A stretch of DNA of 57,991 bases from Bradyrhizobium sp. NAS80.1 (GCF_001908205.1 NZ_LGHL01000044.1:1-57991); one strand, 5' to 3'; shown: positions 16,968 to 25,968, numbered from the stretch's first letter. Numbers and translations: made by a program. Notes: generated by a model from the sequence alone, not told the origin.

Positions 16968-18155
16968 TCAGTGGACGATTTCAAACAGACCAGCCGCGCC
17001 CATGCCGCCGCCGATGCACATGGTCACCACGCCGTATTTCGCCTTGCGCCTGCGGCCCTCGATCAGAAGGTGCCCCGTGAGCCGCGAGCCGGTCATGCCG
17101 TAGGGGTGACCGATCGCGATCGAGCCGCCATTGACGTTGAGCTTGTCCGGATCGATGCCGAGCTTGTCTCGGCAATAGATCACCTGCACCGCATAGGCCT
17201 CGTTCAGCTCCCAGAGATCGATGTCGTCGATCTTCAGATTGTGGCGCTTCAGAAGCCGGGGGATCGCAGCGACGGGGCCGACGCCCATCTCGTCCGGCTC
17301 GACGCCGGCGGCGACGAAGCCGCGGAAGATTCCGAGCGGCTTCAGGCCCTTCTTGGCCGCGATCTTGTCGCTCATGATCACGCAAGCCGAGGCGCCGTCC
17401 GAGAGCTGGCTCGCATTGCCGGCGCTGATCGTCTTGCCCTCGAACACCGGCTTGATCTTGGCCAGGCCGTCGGCGGTCGTATCGGGGCGCGGGCCCTCGT
17501 CCTTGGCCAGCGTCACCTGCTGATAGCTGACCGTCTTGGTGTCCTTGTCGATCACGGCCATTTTGGTCGTGATCGGCACGATCTCGTCGTTGAAGCGCCC
17601 GCTCTGCAGGGCAGCGCCGACGCGGCGCTGGCATTCGAGGCTGTACTCGTCCTGCTTGTCCCGGCCGATCTTGTAGCGCTCGGCGACGACCTCCGCGGTC
17701 TCCAGCATCGACATGTACATTTCCGGCTTCATCGCCATCAGCTCTTCGTCGACGGCGTGGAATTTATTCATATGGTCGTTCTGCACCAAGCTGATCGACT
17801 CGATGCCTCCGCCGATCGCTATCTCGACGCCGTCGAGCATCACCGAGCGCGCGGCAACCGCGATCGCCTGCAGGCCGGAGGCGCATTGGCGATCGATGGT
17901 TGTGCCGGCGACCGTGACGGGGAGACCGGCACGGATCGCGCCCTTGCGGGCGACGTTCATCACCATGGTGCCCTGCTGCATCGCGCAGCCCATCACGACG
18001 TCCTCGACCTCGCCGGGCGCGATGCCGGCCCGCTTCACCGCTTCCGCGATCACATGGCCCGCCATGGTCGGACCGTCGGTGTTATTGAGCGCACCGCGAT
18101 AGGCCTTGCCGACGCCGGTGCGCGCGGTGGAAACGATAACTGCATCGATTGTCAT
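16968..18155 (-). CDS. Acetyl-CoA acyltransferase (thiolase), 395 aa
   Basis: A degradative thiolase. Nucleophile C91 lies in [11 protein letters not shown], the histidine in [14 protein letters not shown], and the second catalytic Cys in [10 protein letters not shown] near the end. It would cleave a 3-oxoacyl-CoA with CoA to release acetyl-CoA (or a shortened acyl-CoA), the last step of a beta-oxidation round. It sits 14 bases after the acyl-CoA dehydrogenase stop and 20 before the flavoprotein. The family resembles FadA-like proteins of sterol and aromatic pathways. Intact. Confidence 0.93.
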   Translation of the reverse strand: MTIDAVIVSTARTGVGKAYRGALNNTDGPTMAGHVIAEAVKRAGIAPGEVEDVVMGCAMQQGTMVMNVARKGAIRAGLPVTVAGTTIDRQCASGLQAIAVAARSVMLDGVEIAIGGGIESISLVQNDHMNKFHAVDEELMAMKPEMYMSMLETAEVVAERYKIGRDKQDEYSLECQRRVGAALQSGRFNDEIVPITTKMAVIDKDTKTVSYQQVTLAKDEGPRPDTTADGLAKIKPVFEGKTISAGNASQLSDGASACVIMSDKIAAKKGLKPLGIFRGFVAAGVEPDEMGVGPVAAIPRLLKRHNLKIDDIDLWELNEAYAVQVIYCRDKLGIDPDKLNVNGGSIAIGHPYGMTGSRLTGHLLIEGRRRKAKYGVVTMCIGGGMGAAGLFEIVH

Positions 18156-18169
18156 GCTTGCCTCTCTGC

Positions 18170-19300
18170 TTAAGCCGCTGTGTCGAGCCGCGCGTAGCGC
18201 AGCAAGTGGTAGGCGGGATCGCCGAACTGGATGTTGATGGAGGAGATGCGCTTGAAGTAGTGACCGATGTTGAGCTCGTCGGTCATGCCCATGCCACCAT
18301 GCAGCTGCACCGCCTGGTCCGCGACGAACTTGCCGGCGTAGCCGACCTTCGATTTTGCGCCCGACGCCAGCCGCGAGACGGCAGCCTCGCCCGCGCTGAG
18401 GCCGAGATTGAGATGCTGCATCAGGGAGAGCGCCTCCTGATGCGCGATGAACATGTCGACCATCCGGTGCTGCAGCACCTGAAACGAGCCGATCGTGGTT
18501 CCGAACTGCTTTCGCGTCTTTGAATACTCCAGCGTAGCCGAGTTCAGCTCGCCGATCGCGCCGACGGCTTCGGCACAGAGTGCTCCGATGACCCGATCAC
18601 GGCAGGCTTCCAGCGCGGCGACGCCCTCGCCGTCCCTGCCAAGTAGCTGACCGCGGACGTTGTTCAAACTGACCTCAGCGGCGCGGCGTCCGTCGATGGT
18701 CTTGAAGCTTTGCAGATGCAGGTTGGCCGCGCGGCGATCGACCACGAACAAGCTGACGCCGCCGCGGTCATCGCGGTCACCTGAGATCCGGGCGGAGACG
18801 ATGAGATAATCCGCCCACGGTGCCGCGATCACAGCCGTTTTCTCGCCGCTCAGGACGTAGTCGCCGCCGTCGCGACGCGCGGTGGTCGCCACCGTCGCCA
18901 GATCGAAGCGCGAGCCCTTTTCGGCCCAGGCCAGAGCCCAGATTTTCGTCCCCGCGATGATCTCGGGGATAAAGCCCTGCTTCTGCTGGTCGGATCCGGC
19001 CTGCTCGATCAGGCCACCGGCGAGCACGACCGTTTCCACGAATGGCTCGACCACGAGATGGCGGCCGAACTCCTGCATAATGATCATGGTCGACAGCGGC
19101 CCGCCGCCAAGACCGCCGACGTCCTCAGAGAACGGCGCAGCTAACAGGCCGAGCTCGGCGAAATCAGCCCACTGCTTGCGGCTAATGCCTTCTTCGCTTG
19201 CGACGGTCTTGCGGCGCGCGTCGAAATCATACTGATCGCGCAGCAGGCGCTGGACGCTGGATCGTAACAATTCCTGCTCTTCCGTGAACTGGATATCCAT
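18170..19300 (-). CDS. Acyl-CoA dehydrogenase (small-subunit type), 376 aa
   Basis: FAD-dependent acyl-CoA dehydrogenase fold: N-terminal helices ([16 protein letters not shown]), middle beta domain, and helical C-terminus with [19 protein letters not shown]. The usual catalytic Glu is not obvious, as in the non-catalytic or partner subunits of the alpha2beta2 acyl-CoA dehydrogenases of steroid catabolism. Together with the adjacent gene it may form such a heteromer (inference). ATG at 19300 is preferred, with AGAGGA upstream; a longer frame to 19495 runs into the neighbouring gene. It lies 23 bases after the upstream dehydrogenase. Confidence 0.88.
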   Translation of the reverse strand: MDIQFTEEQELLRSSVQRLLRDQYDFDARRKTVASEEGISRKQWADFAELGLLAAPFSEDVGGLGGGPLSTMIIMQEFGRHLVVEPFVETVVLAGGLIEQAGSDQQKQGFIPEIIAGTKIWALAWAEKGSRFDLATVATTARRDGGDYVLSGEKTAVIAAPWADYLIVSARISGDRDDRGGVSLFVVDRRAANLHLQSFKTIDGRRAAEVSLNNVRGQLLGRDGEGVAALEACRDRVIGALCAEAVGAIGELNSATLEYSKTRKQFGTTIGSFQVLQHRMVDMFIAHQEALSLMQHLNLGLSAGEAAVSRLASGAKSKVGYAGKFVADQAVQLHGGMGMTDELNIGHYFKRISSINIQFGDPAYHLLRYARLDTAA

Positions 19301-19323
19301 CCGATCCTCTTGTTGCGCTGTTG

Positions 19324-20505
19324 CTAGAGACCGAGCACGGCCTTGGCGATGATGTTGCGCTGGATCTCGTTCGACCCGCCGTAAATGCTGAGCTTGCGCG
19401 AGTTCAGGTACTTCTCCGACGCAGTGTGTCCGTAGTCCGGCCCCGGCATGAAATGATTGGCACTGACCGGATGCTCGCGGATCGCAAGGCCGCAATTGCC
19501 GATCGCGCGGTGGGTCAGCTCGGTGATGTTCTGGAAGATCTCGGTGCCGCGAATCTTGAACAGTGATGCCGCCGGACCCGGATCGATACCGCGAGCCATT
19601 TGCGCCACCACGCGAAGCTCGGTCGCCTCCAGCGCCAGCACGTCGAGCTCGACACGGGCGATGTCCCTGATGAATTCCAGATGCGCAGGATCGTCCTGTG
19701 GAATCTCGGCCTTCACGATCCGTTTTAGTCGCTCGAGGTAACGCGTCGAGCGGCCGATGCCGGCCATACTGGTCCGTTCATTGCCGAGCAGGAATTTCGC
19801 GTAGGTCCAACCCTTGTTCTCCTCGCCGATCAGGTTCTCGGCGGGCACGCGAACGTTCTCGAGGAAGACGTCGTTCACCTCGTGCGAGCCATCAATGGTG
19901 ATGATCGGCCGCACCGTGACGCCCGGCGACTTCATGTCGATCAGCAGAAACGAGATGCCCGATTGCGGCTTGGCTGACGGATCGGTGCGGACCAGACAAA
20001 AGATCCAGTCGGCGTGCTGGGCGAGCGTGGTCCAGGTCTTGTGGCCGTTGACGATGTAATGGTCGCCGTCGCGCACCGCCTTGGTGCGGACAGTGGCGAG
20101 GTCGGAGCCGGAGCCCGGCTCGGAATAGCCCTGGCACCACCAGTCCTCACCGGAGAGGATGCGCGGCAGAAACTTCTTCTTCTGCACTTCGTTGCCGAAC
20201 GTATAGATGACCGGGCCGACCATTGTGACGCTAAATGCCAACGGCGGCAGCGCGCCGGCGCGCGTGGTCTCCTGCTCGAAGATGAAGCGCCTGGTAATCG
20301 ACCAGCCCGGACCACCATATTCCTTGGGCCAGAGCGGCGCGATCCAGCCCTTCTTGTGCAGGACGCGATGCCAGAGGAGCATTTGCTCCTTGGTCAGGTC
20401 AGTCTCCGGATTCGGAACGCGCATCTCCGCCGGATAACTGTCCGCGATGAAGGTGCGCACCTCATCACGAAACGCCGCATCTTCCGGGGACAGCGCCAGT
20501 TCCAT
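19324..20505 (-). CDS. Acyl-CoA dehydrogenase, 393 aa
   Basis: Acyl-CoA dehydrogenase: ALSPEDAAFRDEVRTFI start, WCQGYSEPGSGSDLA (FAD/substrate loop), VNGHKTWTTLA, RYLERLKRI, and C-terminal SIYGGSNEIQRNIIAKAVLGL, the classical ending. It introduces a 2,3 double bond into an acyl-CoA and passes electrons to ETF. The start at 20505 has GGGAG upstream and lies 11 bases after the SDR stop; the longer open frame upstream is the SDR antisense phase. It pairs with the next gene, a small-subunit type dehydrogenase. Confidence 0.92.
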   Translation of the reverse strand: MELALSPEDAAFRDEVRTFIADSYPAEMRVPNPETDLTKEQMLLWHRVLHKKGWIAPLWPKEYGGPGWSITRRFIFEQETTRAGALPPLAFSVTMVGPVIYTFGNEVQKKKFLPRILSGEDWWCQGYSEPGSGSDLATVRTKAVRDGDHYIVNGHKTWTTLAQHADWIFCLVRTDPSAKPQSGISFLLIDMKSPGVTVRPIITIDGSHEVNDVFLENVRVPAENLIGEENKGWTYAKFLLGNERTSMAGIGRSTRYLERLKRIVKAEIPQDDPAHLEFIRDIARVELDVLALEATELRVVAQMARGIDPGPAASLFKIRGTEIFQNITELTHRAIGNCGLAIREHPVSANHFMPGPDYGHTASEKYLNSRKLSIYGGSNEIQRNIIAKAVLGL

Positions 20506-20516
20506 TGGGACGCTCC

Positions 20517-21254
20517 CTACCACTTCTCGCCGAACGGGCGGATTTCCAGCTCGAAGGTCCAGGCGCTCTTCGGCTGCTGGTAGAGCTGCCAGTACGAGGC
20601 CGCAACCGACGCCGGCGGCATCAGGAGGTCCGGATTGTCGAGCGCATCTCGACCGAGCGCCTCGATGCGACGCTGCCGGACCCATTCGGTATCGACGCCC
20701 GAGTCGATGATGAGATGCGCGACGTGGATGTTCTTCGGGCCCAACTCGCGCGCCATCGCCTGCGCCACCGCGCGCAGGCCGAACTTGGCGCTGGCGAAGG
20801 CGGCGTAGCCGCTGCCGCCACGCAAGGATGCGGTGGCGCCGGTGAAGAAGATGTTGCCGCCGCCGCGTTGCAGCATCAGCCGCGCCGCTTCGCGTCCGGC
20901 CAGGAAGCCGGAATAGCAGGCCATTTCCCAGACTTTCCGGAACACGCGCTCGGTGGTCTCCAGGATCGGGAAGTTGACGTTGGCACCGATGTTGAAGATG
21001 CAGACTTCCAGCGGCGCATGCTTGTCGGCATCACCGAGGAAGGCGATGATCTCCTCCTCCTTGCGCGCGTCGAGCGAACGGGCGTGGATCTCGCCGCCGG
21101 CGGCCTCGATTTCCTTGACCAGCGGCGCGAGCTTGTCGCCATTGCGGCGGCCGGCAAAGATCGTAAAGCCCTCGGAGGCGAATTTCTTCGCGATCTCGCC
21201 GCCGATGTAATCGCCAGCGCCGATGACAGCGACAGTCGCATTTCTCTTCTGCAT
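20517..21254 (-). CDS. Short-chain dehydrogenase with Y-x6-K spacing, 245 aa
   Basis: Rossmann-fold oxidoreductase: nucleotide loop GAGDYIGGEIAKKF, FAGRRNGDK (Arg-Arg after the second strand suggests NADPH), catalytic Ser region FFTGATASLRGG, then GYAAFASAKFGLRA. Measured from the Tyr, Lys is seven positions on (Y-x6-K), as in FabI-type enoyl reductases; the residue in the classical YxxxK place is Phe. So it may be an enoyl-CoA reductase-like enzyme, not a simple alcohol dehydrogenase (inference). ATG at 21254. It is 59 bases after the ligase stop and 11 before the dehydrogenase start. Confidence 0.85.
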   Translation of the reverse strand: MQKRNATVAVIGAGDYIGGEIAKKFASEGFTIFAGRRNGDKLAPLVKEIEAAGGEIHARSLDARKEEEIIAFLGDADKHAPLEVCIFNIGANVNFPILETTERVFRKVWEMACYSGFLAGREAARLMLQRGGGNIFFTGATASLRGGSGYAAFASAKFGLRAVAQAMARELGPKNIHVAHLIIDSGVDTEWVRQRRIEALGRDALDNPDLLMPPASVAASYWQLYQQPKSAWTFELEIRPFGEKW

Positions 21255-21313
21255 GGTCTTCTCCGGCTTCTGGTTTGACTGAATTGGTCTTGGATGCGGC
21301 GTCGAGCTGATGC

Positions 21314-22867
21314 TCACCCCTGGCCGCGCAGCAACTCCGCCAGTTTGTGTTTCAGGATCTTGCCCGTCGAGGTCGCCGGAAGCGCATCCAGCAAGATGAT
21401 TTCCGAGGGGCGCTTGTAGGAGGTGAGCTGCGGGGCGACATGAGCCATCAGGTCCTGCACGGTTGCCTTCGAGCCCTTGATTAGCTGCACAAAGGCCACG
21501 ACCTCTTCGTTGCCTTCGACCGACCGCCCGACAACGGCGCACTGCACCACCGCATCGTGCGTACTCAGCACGGCCTCTATCTCGGCCGGATAAACGTTAA
21601 ATCCGGAGCGGATGATCATCTCCTTGGTCCGGCCAACGACGTAGAGGCAGTCGCCCTCGAAGCGAGCGAGATCACCGGTGTTAAACCAACCGTCGGCATC
21701 GATCGCCTTCGCGGTCAGGTCGGGGGCGCGGTAGTAGCCACGCATCACATTCGGGCCACGAACATGGAGCTCGCCAACCTCACCTTTGGCAACGGTCTTG
21801 CCGTTCCGAGCGACGAGCTTTGCCTCAACGCCTGGGAGAACCGTTCCCACTGCGTGGTCGGCCCTGGGGCTATCGGGCCGGACGCCGGATATGCCCGGCG
21901 AGCACTCGGTGATGCCGTAGCCGTTGAGGAGTGGCAAGCCAAGTTCCTGTTCGACCCGAGATTTGAGTTCCAGATCAAGCGGCGCGCCCGCCACGGCGAT
22001 CAGACGAAGCGCACCGCGATCGAATTTCGGCAAGCCAGCGTTGCGCCGGTATTCAAGCAGACGCTGGTAGGTCGCGGGCACGCCATTGACGATGGTGATG
22101 CCTTCGTCCGCCATCGCCTTCACGAGGGCGGCCGGATCATACTTTGCGACCAAGCGCACTGTGGCGCCGACCATCAAAGTCATGGTGAGCAGCGAAATGC
22201 CGACGATGTGCGAGATCGGCAGCACGCAATATTGCACGTCGGCCGACGTCATCTTCCGCCAACCCGCGGTGCCCCTGGCGCTGAACAGGAGATTGCGGTG
22301 AGTCAGCATCACGCCCTTGGGCGTGCCTGTGGTCCCCGACGTGTAAATCAGAACCGCAACCTGCTGCGACCCCTCCGTCTCGACCGGCTCCGCCGAAGTC
22401 GCCTCGTTCAGCGCAGTCACGCCGATGCCGCGGAGCGGACCGACATCCTGCACGGGCGCGCCATACCGCGTGGCGTGGTCGGCAGCTTCCAGCGATACAT
22501 CGGTCGTAAAGAAGGCTCGACGGGCCCCGCTGTGATCCCTGATCTGTTCAATTTCGCGGGGCGACAGTCGCGGATTGACGACAATCGCCCAGGCATCGAG
22601 CCGGCTTGCGGCGAGCAGCAGACAGGCGAGCGGAATGGAGTTTTCGCTGACGATCATCATGCGATCGCCGGCGCGGATTCCGAGCCCCTGCAGCGCGCTC
22701 GCGACGCCGGCCACGCGCCGATCCAGCTCGCGATACGTCAAGCTTGTCTTGTCATCGATCAGCGCAAGCCGATCCGGCGTCGAGTCGACGTACCGGTTGA
22801 TCACCTCGTGGATCCGATTTGGTAAACCTGCCAGATGTTCTGCCGCCGTCTGCGTTGAAGCCACCAC
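21314..22867 (-). CDS. AMP-forming acyl-CoA synthetase, 517 aa
   Basis: ANL-superfamily ligase that activates a carboxylic acid to its CoA thioester with ATP. Motif A3 YTSGTTGTPKG (175-185), GYGITECSPG (A5), GWFNTGDLARF (A7), RSGFNVYPAEIE (A8) and the C-terminal lysine in TSTGKILKHKL (A10) are all present. This should be the entry enzyme of the operon. Length is normal. It lies 57 bases after the isomerase stop. Relatives include cyclohexanecarboxylate, long-chain and steroid-acid ligases, so the substrate is open. Confidence 0.93.
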   Translation of the reverse strand: MVASTQTAAEHLAGLPNRIHEVINRYVDSTPDRLALIDDKTSLTYRELDRRVAGVASALQGLGIRAGDRMMIVSENSIPLACLLLAASRLDAWAIVVNPRLSPREIEQIRDHSGARRAFFTTDVSLEAADHATRYGAPVQDVGPLRGIGVTALNEATSAEPVETEGSQQVAVLIYTSGTTGTPKGVMLTHRNLLFSARGTAGWRKMTSADVQYCVLPISHIVGISLLTMTLMVGATVRLVAKYDPAALVKAMADEGITIVNGVPATYQRLLEYRRNAGLPKFDRGALRLIAVAGAPLDLELKSRVEQELGLPLLNGYGITECSPGISGVRPDSPRADHAVGTVLPGVEAKLVARNGKTVAKGEVGELHVRGPNVMRGYYRAPDLTAKAIDADGWFNTGDLARFEGDCLYVVGRTKEMIIRSGFNVYPAEIEAVLSTHDAVVQCAVVGRSVEGNEEVVAFVQLIKGSKATVQDLMAHVAPQLTSYKRPSEIILLDALPATSTGKILKHKLAELLRGQG

Positions 22868-22924
22868 TGAAACCTCCCTGCAACGGCCGTTCGGGCCCGA
22901 TTCATGTCTTGCGCGTGATTCGGA

Positions 22925-23563
22925 TCAGGCGGTCCTGCGCCGTTCCGTGGCGAGTTGCGCGACGATCTCTTCCTCCACCTCGCGCAATTTGTCCTTTCCA
23001 AAGAAAATCTCGCGCCCGACGTAAAAGGTCGGCGAGCCGAACGAGCCGCGAGCGACGGCGCCGTTGGTGTTCTCGATCAGCTTTTTCTTGACGTCGTCCT
23101 GCTGTGCGCGCGCGATAATGCGGTCGACATCGAGGCCGGAGGACAAGAACGCCTCGCGGAACACCTGCGGATCGTCCATCTTCTTGGGTTCGACCCACAT
23201 GTGGTGATAGGCGGCGCGGAAATAGGGTTCGAACATTCCGTCGAGCTGGGCCGCGACAACGCCGCGCATCAGCGTCAGCGTATTCACCGGGAAGAACGGG
23301 TTCGACCTGAATTTCGTGATGTTGTGGCGCCGCAGAAAGCGCTCGGTTTCCAGCGCATTGTATTCCGGCTTGTTCTTGATGCCGTGCAAAGATTCGGCTG
23401 GCGACATGTTACCGGTCGCCTTGTAGACGCCGCCGAGCAATACCGGAACGTAGTCGAACTTCACGCCGGTCCTTCGCTCGATCTCCGGCAGCACCAGTTC
23501 GGCGAGATAGGCGTTAGGACTCCCAAAATCGAAATGAAACTCGACCTTCAGCGGAGCAGCCAT
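22925..23563 (-). CDS. DsbA-like 2-hydroxychromene-2-carboxylate isomerase family protein, 212 aa
   Basis: A kappa-class GST/HCCA isomerase fold: VEFHFDFGSPNAYLAE at the N-terminus with Ser in place of the DsbA Cys, VPVLLGGVYKATGN, then GSFGSPTFYVGREIFFGKDKL (cis-Pro TFxV) at the C-terminus. Known members isomerise 2-hydroxychromene-2-carboxylate in naphthalene degradation using glutathione; others are uncharacterised. First gene of the nine-gene operon, behind promoter and operator at 23624-23651. The C-terminal region is basic. Whether it acts on an aromatic ring-cleavage product here is an inference. Confidence 0.88.
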   Translation of the reverse strand: MAAPLKVEFHFDFGSPNAYLAELVLPEIERRTGVKFDYVPVLLGGVYKATGNMSPAESLHGIKNKPEYNALETERFLRRHNITKFRSNPFFPVNTLTLMRGVVAAQLDGMFEPYFRAAYHHMWVEPKKMDDPQVFREAFLSSGLDVDRIIARAQQDDVKKKLIENTNGAVARGSFGSPTFYVGREIFFGKDKLREVEEEIVAQLATERRRTA

Positions 23564-23623
23564 TGCGCGCCTTTCCTTTTCGACTGGCGGCCCCTTGCAG
23601 ACCGCCCGGTTGATCGCATCGAG

Positions 23624-23651
23624 ATACTACGTTCTATTTTAGAACTGTCAA
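23624..23651 (-). promoter_or_regulatory. Promoter and HxlR operator of the catabolic operon
   Basis: On the minus strand TTGACA (23651-23646) is followed by 16 bases and TAGTAT (23629-23624). The spacer is almost wholly the inverted repeat GTTCTA-N3-TAGAAC (23631-23645). A repressor bound there would block RNA polymerase. The site is about 60 bases before the isomerase ATG. Confidence 0.75.
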
Positions 23652-23714
23652 TATGATACTCATCATCCAATTCTTGGATTTGCGACGATTTGCGGCGAGT
23701 ATTGCGATATCCCA

Positions 23715-23743
23715 TTGAAATTTCGTCAGTTCTAATTTAGAAT
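23715..23743 (+). promoter_or_regulatory. Promoter and operator of the HxlR gene
   Basis: TTGAAA (23715-23720), 17 bases, then TAGAAT (23738-23743). The inverted repeat GTTCTA-ATT-TAGAAT (23729-23743) overlaps the -10, a second copy of the site in the divergent promoter. This predicts autorepression of the regulator. Confidence 0.7.
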
Positions 23744-23781
23744 TTATTTTGACTCGCCGTGGCAAATTGCTGGAGACACGA

Positions 23782-24294
23782 ATGAAATGGGATGCTCTCG
23801 AGGAAGAGCCTTGCTCGCTGGCGCGCACAGTTGCGGTTATCGGTGACCGCTGGAGCCTGCTCATCCTCCGCGAATGCTTTCTGCGCATCCGCAGATTCGA
23901 TGAATTTCAGGCGTCGCTAGGAATTACCCGGCACCTTCTCGCCGACCGGCTCAAGAAGCTGGTGCGCTTTGGTGTGCTTCGCCGGGTTCCCTACCAGGAA
24001 TCGCCGAAGCGTTACGAGTACATCCTGACGCAAAAGGGCCTCGACCTCTATCCGATCATCATGTCGATCGTGCACTGGGGTAACATCCACATGGTCGACT
24101 CGCGCGGAAGGCCGATGCTGCATGAGCACAAGAACTGCGGGAAGATGTTCGATCCCGTGATGGTCTGCTCGGAATGTGGAGAGCCGCTGACGGCCAAGGC
24201 CGTTCATGTGCATCCGGGCCCCGGCGCGCGGCAATCGTCGCCGGTGCATGCCAAGGCGCAGGAGAGAGCCAAGAGAGGCGCTGAATCGACCTAG
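23782..24294 (+). CDS. HxlR-family transcriptional regulator with C-terminal Cys cluster, 170 aa
   Basis: MarR/HxlR-type winged helix: CSLARTVAVIGDRWSLLILRE (11-31), RRFDEFQASLGITRHLLADRLKKL (recognition helix) and the wing SPKRYEYILTQKG. HxlR proteins are usually 110-130 residues; this one adds a tail with H114, H116, C119, C129 and C132 (CSECGEPL), a possible zinc or redox site seen in some HxlR subfamilies. ATG at 23782 is chosen for GGAG seven bases upstream; an in-frame TTG at 23749 would overlap the operator region. It is divergent from the operon and shares two operators with it. Probably a local repressor relieved by a pathway intermediate. Confidence 0.9.
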   Translation: MKWDALEEEPCSLARTVAVIGDRWSLLILRECFLRIRRFDEFQASLGITRHLLADRLKKLVRFGVLRRVPYQESPKRYEYILTQKGLDLYPIIMSIVHWGNIHMVDSRGRPMLHEHKNCGKMFDPVMVCSECGEPLTAKAVHVHPGPGARQSSPVHAKAQERAKRGAEST

Positions 24295-24323
24295 ATTTCC
24301 TGAGCAGTTGAGGTCCCCCTATC

Positions 24324-24335
24324 CTTTTCGAAAAG
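24324..24335. repeat. Palindrome after the HxlR gene
   Basis: CTTTTCGAAAAG is a perfect 12-bp palindrome between the convergent HxlR and hemA ends. It could fold at the end of either message, but the T run expected of an intrinsic terminator is short. The rest of 24295-24466 shows nothing else. Confidence 0.35.
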
Positions 24336-24466
24336 AGGACCGAGCGGAAACGCGTTCGAAAATAACTCAGGCGCGCAAACGGCCGCGCCATCCAGGTTGA
24401 GAGCATCGAGAAAGTGCGTTCACAAAAGACCTCCCCCTTGCTCTCAGACAATTTTCCGAACGGACG

Positions 24467-25694
24467 TCACTCCGCCGCGAGGGCGTGGTGTCGCCGCGGC
24501 AACCCAAGCTGCCCCCATACGTCAACCAATGCTTCAGCAAGCGCATCGATCAGGGCGTCATCGTGGTAGGGCGTCGGCGTGATACGCAGCCGCTCGGTGC
24601 CGCGCGGGACGGTCGGATAGTTGATTGGCTGGACGTAGATGCCGTGCTCGGCGAGCAGAAGGTCGCAGGCCTCTCGACATTTTTCCGGATCGGCCACCAT
24701 CACCGGCACTATGTGCGTGTCGGTCGGCATCACCGGCAGGCCCGCCGCATTGAGCACGGACTTTACCCTCGCCGCGCGGTCCTGATGGCGGTCGCGCTCC
24801 CATTGCGAAATCTTGAGGTGCCGGATCCGCGGTAGCGGCGGCGCAGACCGCCGGCGGCAGGGCGGTGGTGAAGATGAATCCCGGCGCGTAAGAGCGTACC
24901 GCATCGATGACGTCGGCACTCGCCGCGATATAGCCGCCGAGACCGCCGAAGGCCTTCGCCAGCGTGCCCTCGATCACGTCGATACGGTGCAGGGCGCCTT
25001 CACGCGCGGCGATGCCAGCACCGCGCTGGCCATACATCCCGGCCGAATGAACCTCGTCGATATAGGTCATGGCGCCATAACGCTCCGCGAGGTCACAGAT
25101 GCGGTTCACCGGTGCGACGTCGCCGTCCATCGAGTAGAGGGCCTCGAACACGATCAGCTTCGGCCGCTCCGGTGCCTCCGCCGCCAACAATTCTTCGAGA
25201 TGACCGACGTCGTTGTGGCGCCAGATCCTCTTCTCCACGCCGGCACGCAGCACGCCCTCGATCATCGAATTGTGGTTCCAGGCGTCCGACAGGATCACGC
25301 AGTTCGGCAGCAGCTTGGCGATCGTCGCGATGCCGGTCTCGTTGGACACATAGCCCGAAGTGAAGACCAGTGCCGATTCCTTGCCGTGCAGGTCGGCGAG
25401 CTCGCGCTCCAATTCAACCAGCGGATGGTTGGTGCCGGAAATGTTTCGGGTGCCGCCGGCGCCCCCGCCCATGCGGGTCGCGGTTTCGACCATGGCACCG
25501 ATCACCTTCGGATGCTGGCCCATGCCGAGATAGTCGTTCGAGCACCAGATCACAACCGGCTGCGGGCCATCCGGGGAATGCCATGTCGCGTGCGGAAAAC
25601 GACCAGCGATGCGCTCGAGATCGGCAAACACGCGGTAGCGCCGTTCGGCGTGCAGGCGGGCCAGCGCGGCGGAGAAGAAATAATCATAGGTCAT
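24467..25694 (-). pseudogene. hemA: 5-aminolevulinate synthase, frameshifted
   Basis: ALAS condenses glycine and succinyl-CoA to 5-aminolevulinate, the first step of haem synthesis in alphaproteobacteria. The 5' frame has [54 protein letters not shown] and the PLP lysine in [13 protein letters not shown]. After [14 protein letters not shown] the frame is lost; the rest ([20 protein letters not shown] through RRHHALAAE) continues in another phase to a stop at 24467. The switch is at about 24828-24833, where GCGGATCC replaces an expected GCGGCGATCC, so two bases appear deleted. GGAGGG lies 8 bases before the ATG at 25694. If real, this copy is inactive and another hemA must exist; a sequencing error is the alternative. 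Confidence 0.85.
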
Positions 25695-25797
25695 CGAGCA
25701 AACCCTCCGTCCGGTTTGTGCTCAACGATCGGGACTTTCCGATCCAAAGAGCCGCCGTGCCCCTCTGATCCGGCGCCGTCGCGTATCAAGCCAAGGG

Positions 25798-25830
25798 GCG
25801 GCCGGTCCTCGGGAGGGAAGGACCGGCCGC
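25798..25830. repeat. Perfect 12-bp hairpin upstream of hemA
   Basis: GCGGCCGGTCCT (25798-25809) and AGGACCGGCCGC (25819-25830) pair perfectly around a 9-base loop. It lies 104-136 bases before the hemA start, probably in its leader. No T run follows on either strand, so it is more likely an RNA fold or protein site than a simple terminator. Confidence 0.6.
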
Positions 25831-25890
25831 GGGAAGCCACGGCGAAGGGACAAGCGCCGGGGCGAAGCACTTGCGAAGGTGTCTGTCTCC

Positions 25891-25968
25891 GCGAGGAAAA
25901 TTGGTATCGGACAAAGAATGTCGGTGCGAGTGAAGCAGTGCAAATCTCAGCAAATCGTCGCGAATGCG
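25891..25968. repeat. Conserved upstream box, copy A
   Basis: 78 bp matching 28517-28594 at about 61 positions; the core (25921-25968) matches at about 41 of 48. Both copies lie upstream of a minus-strand gene (hemA here, the alcohol dehydrogenase there). The region 25695-26015 otherwise holds only the hairpin at 25798. Confidence 0.6.

Noticed and set aside
16935..18173. 412-codon open frame opposite the thiolase
   Set aside because: No family motif and no ribosome site; the thiolase on the minus strand explains the region.
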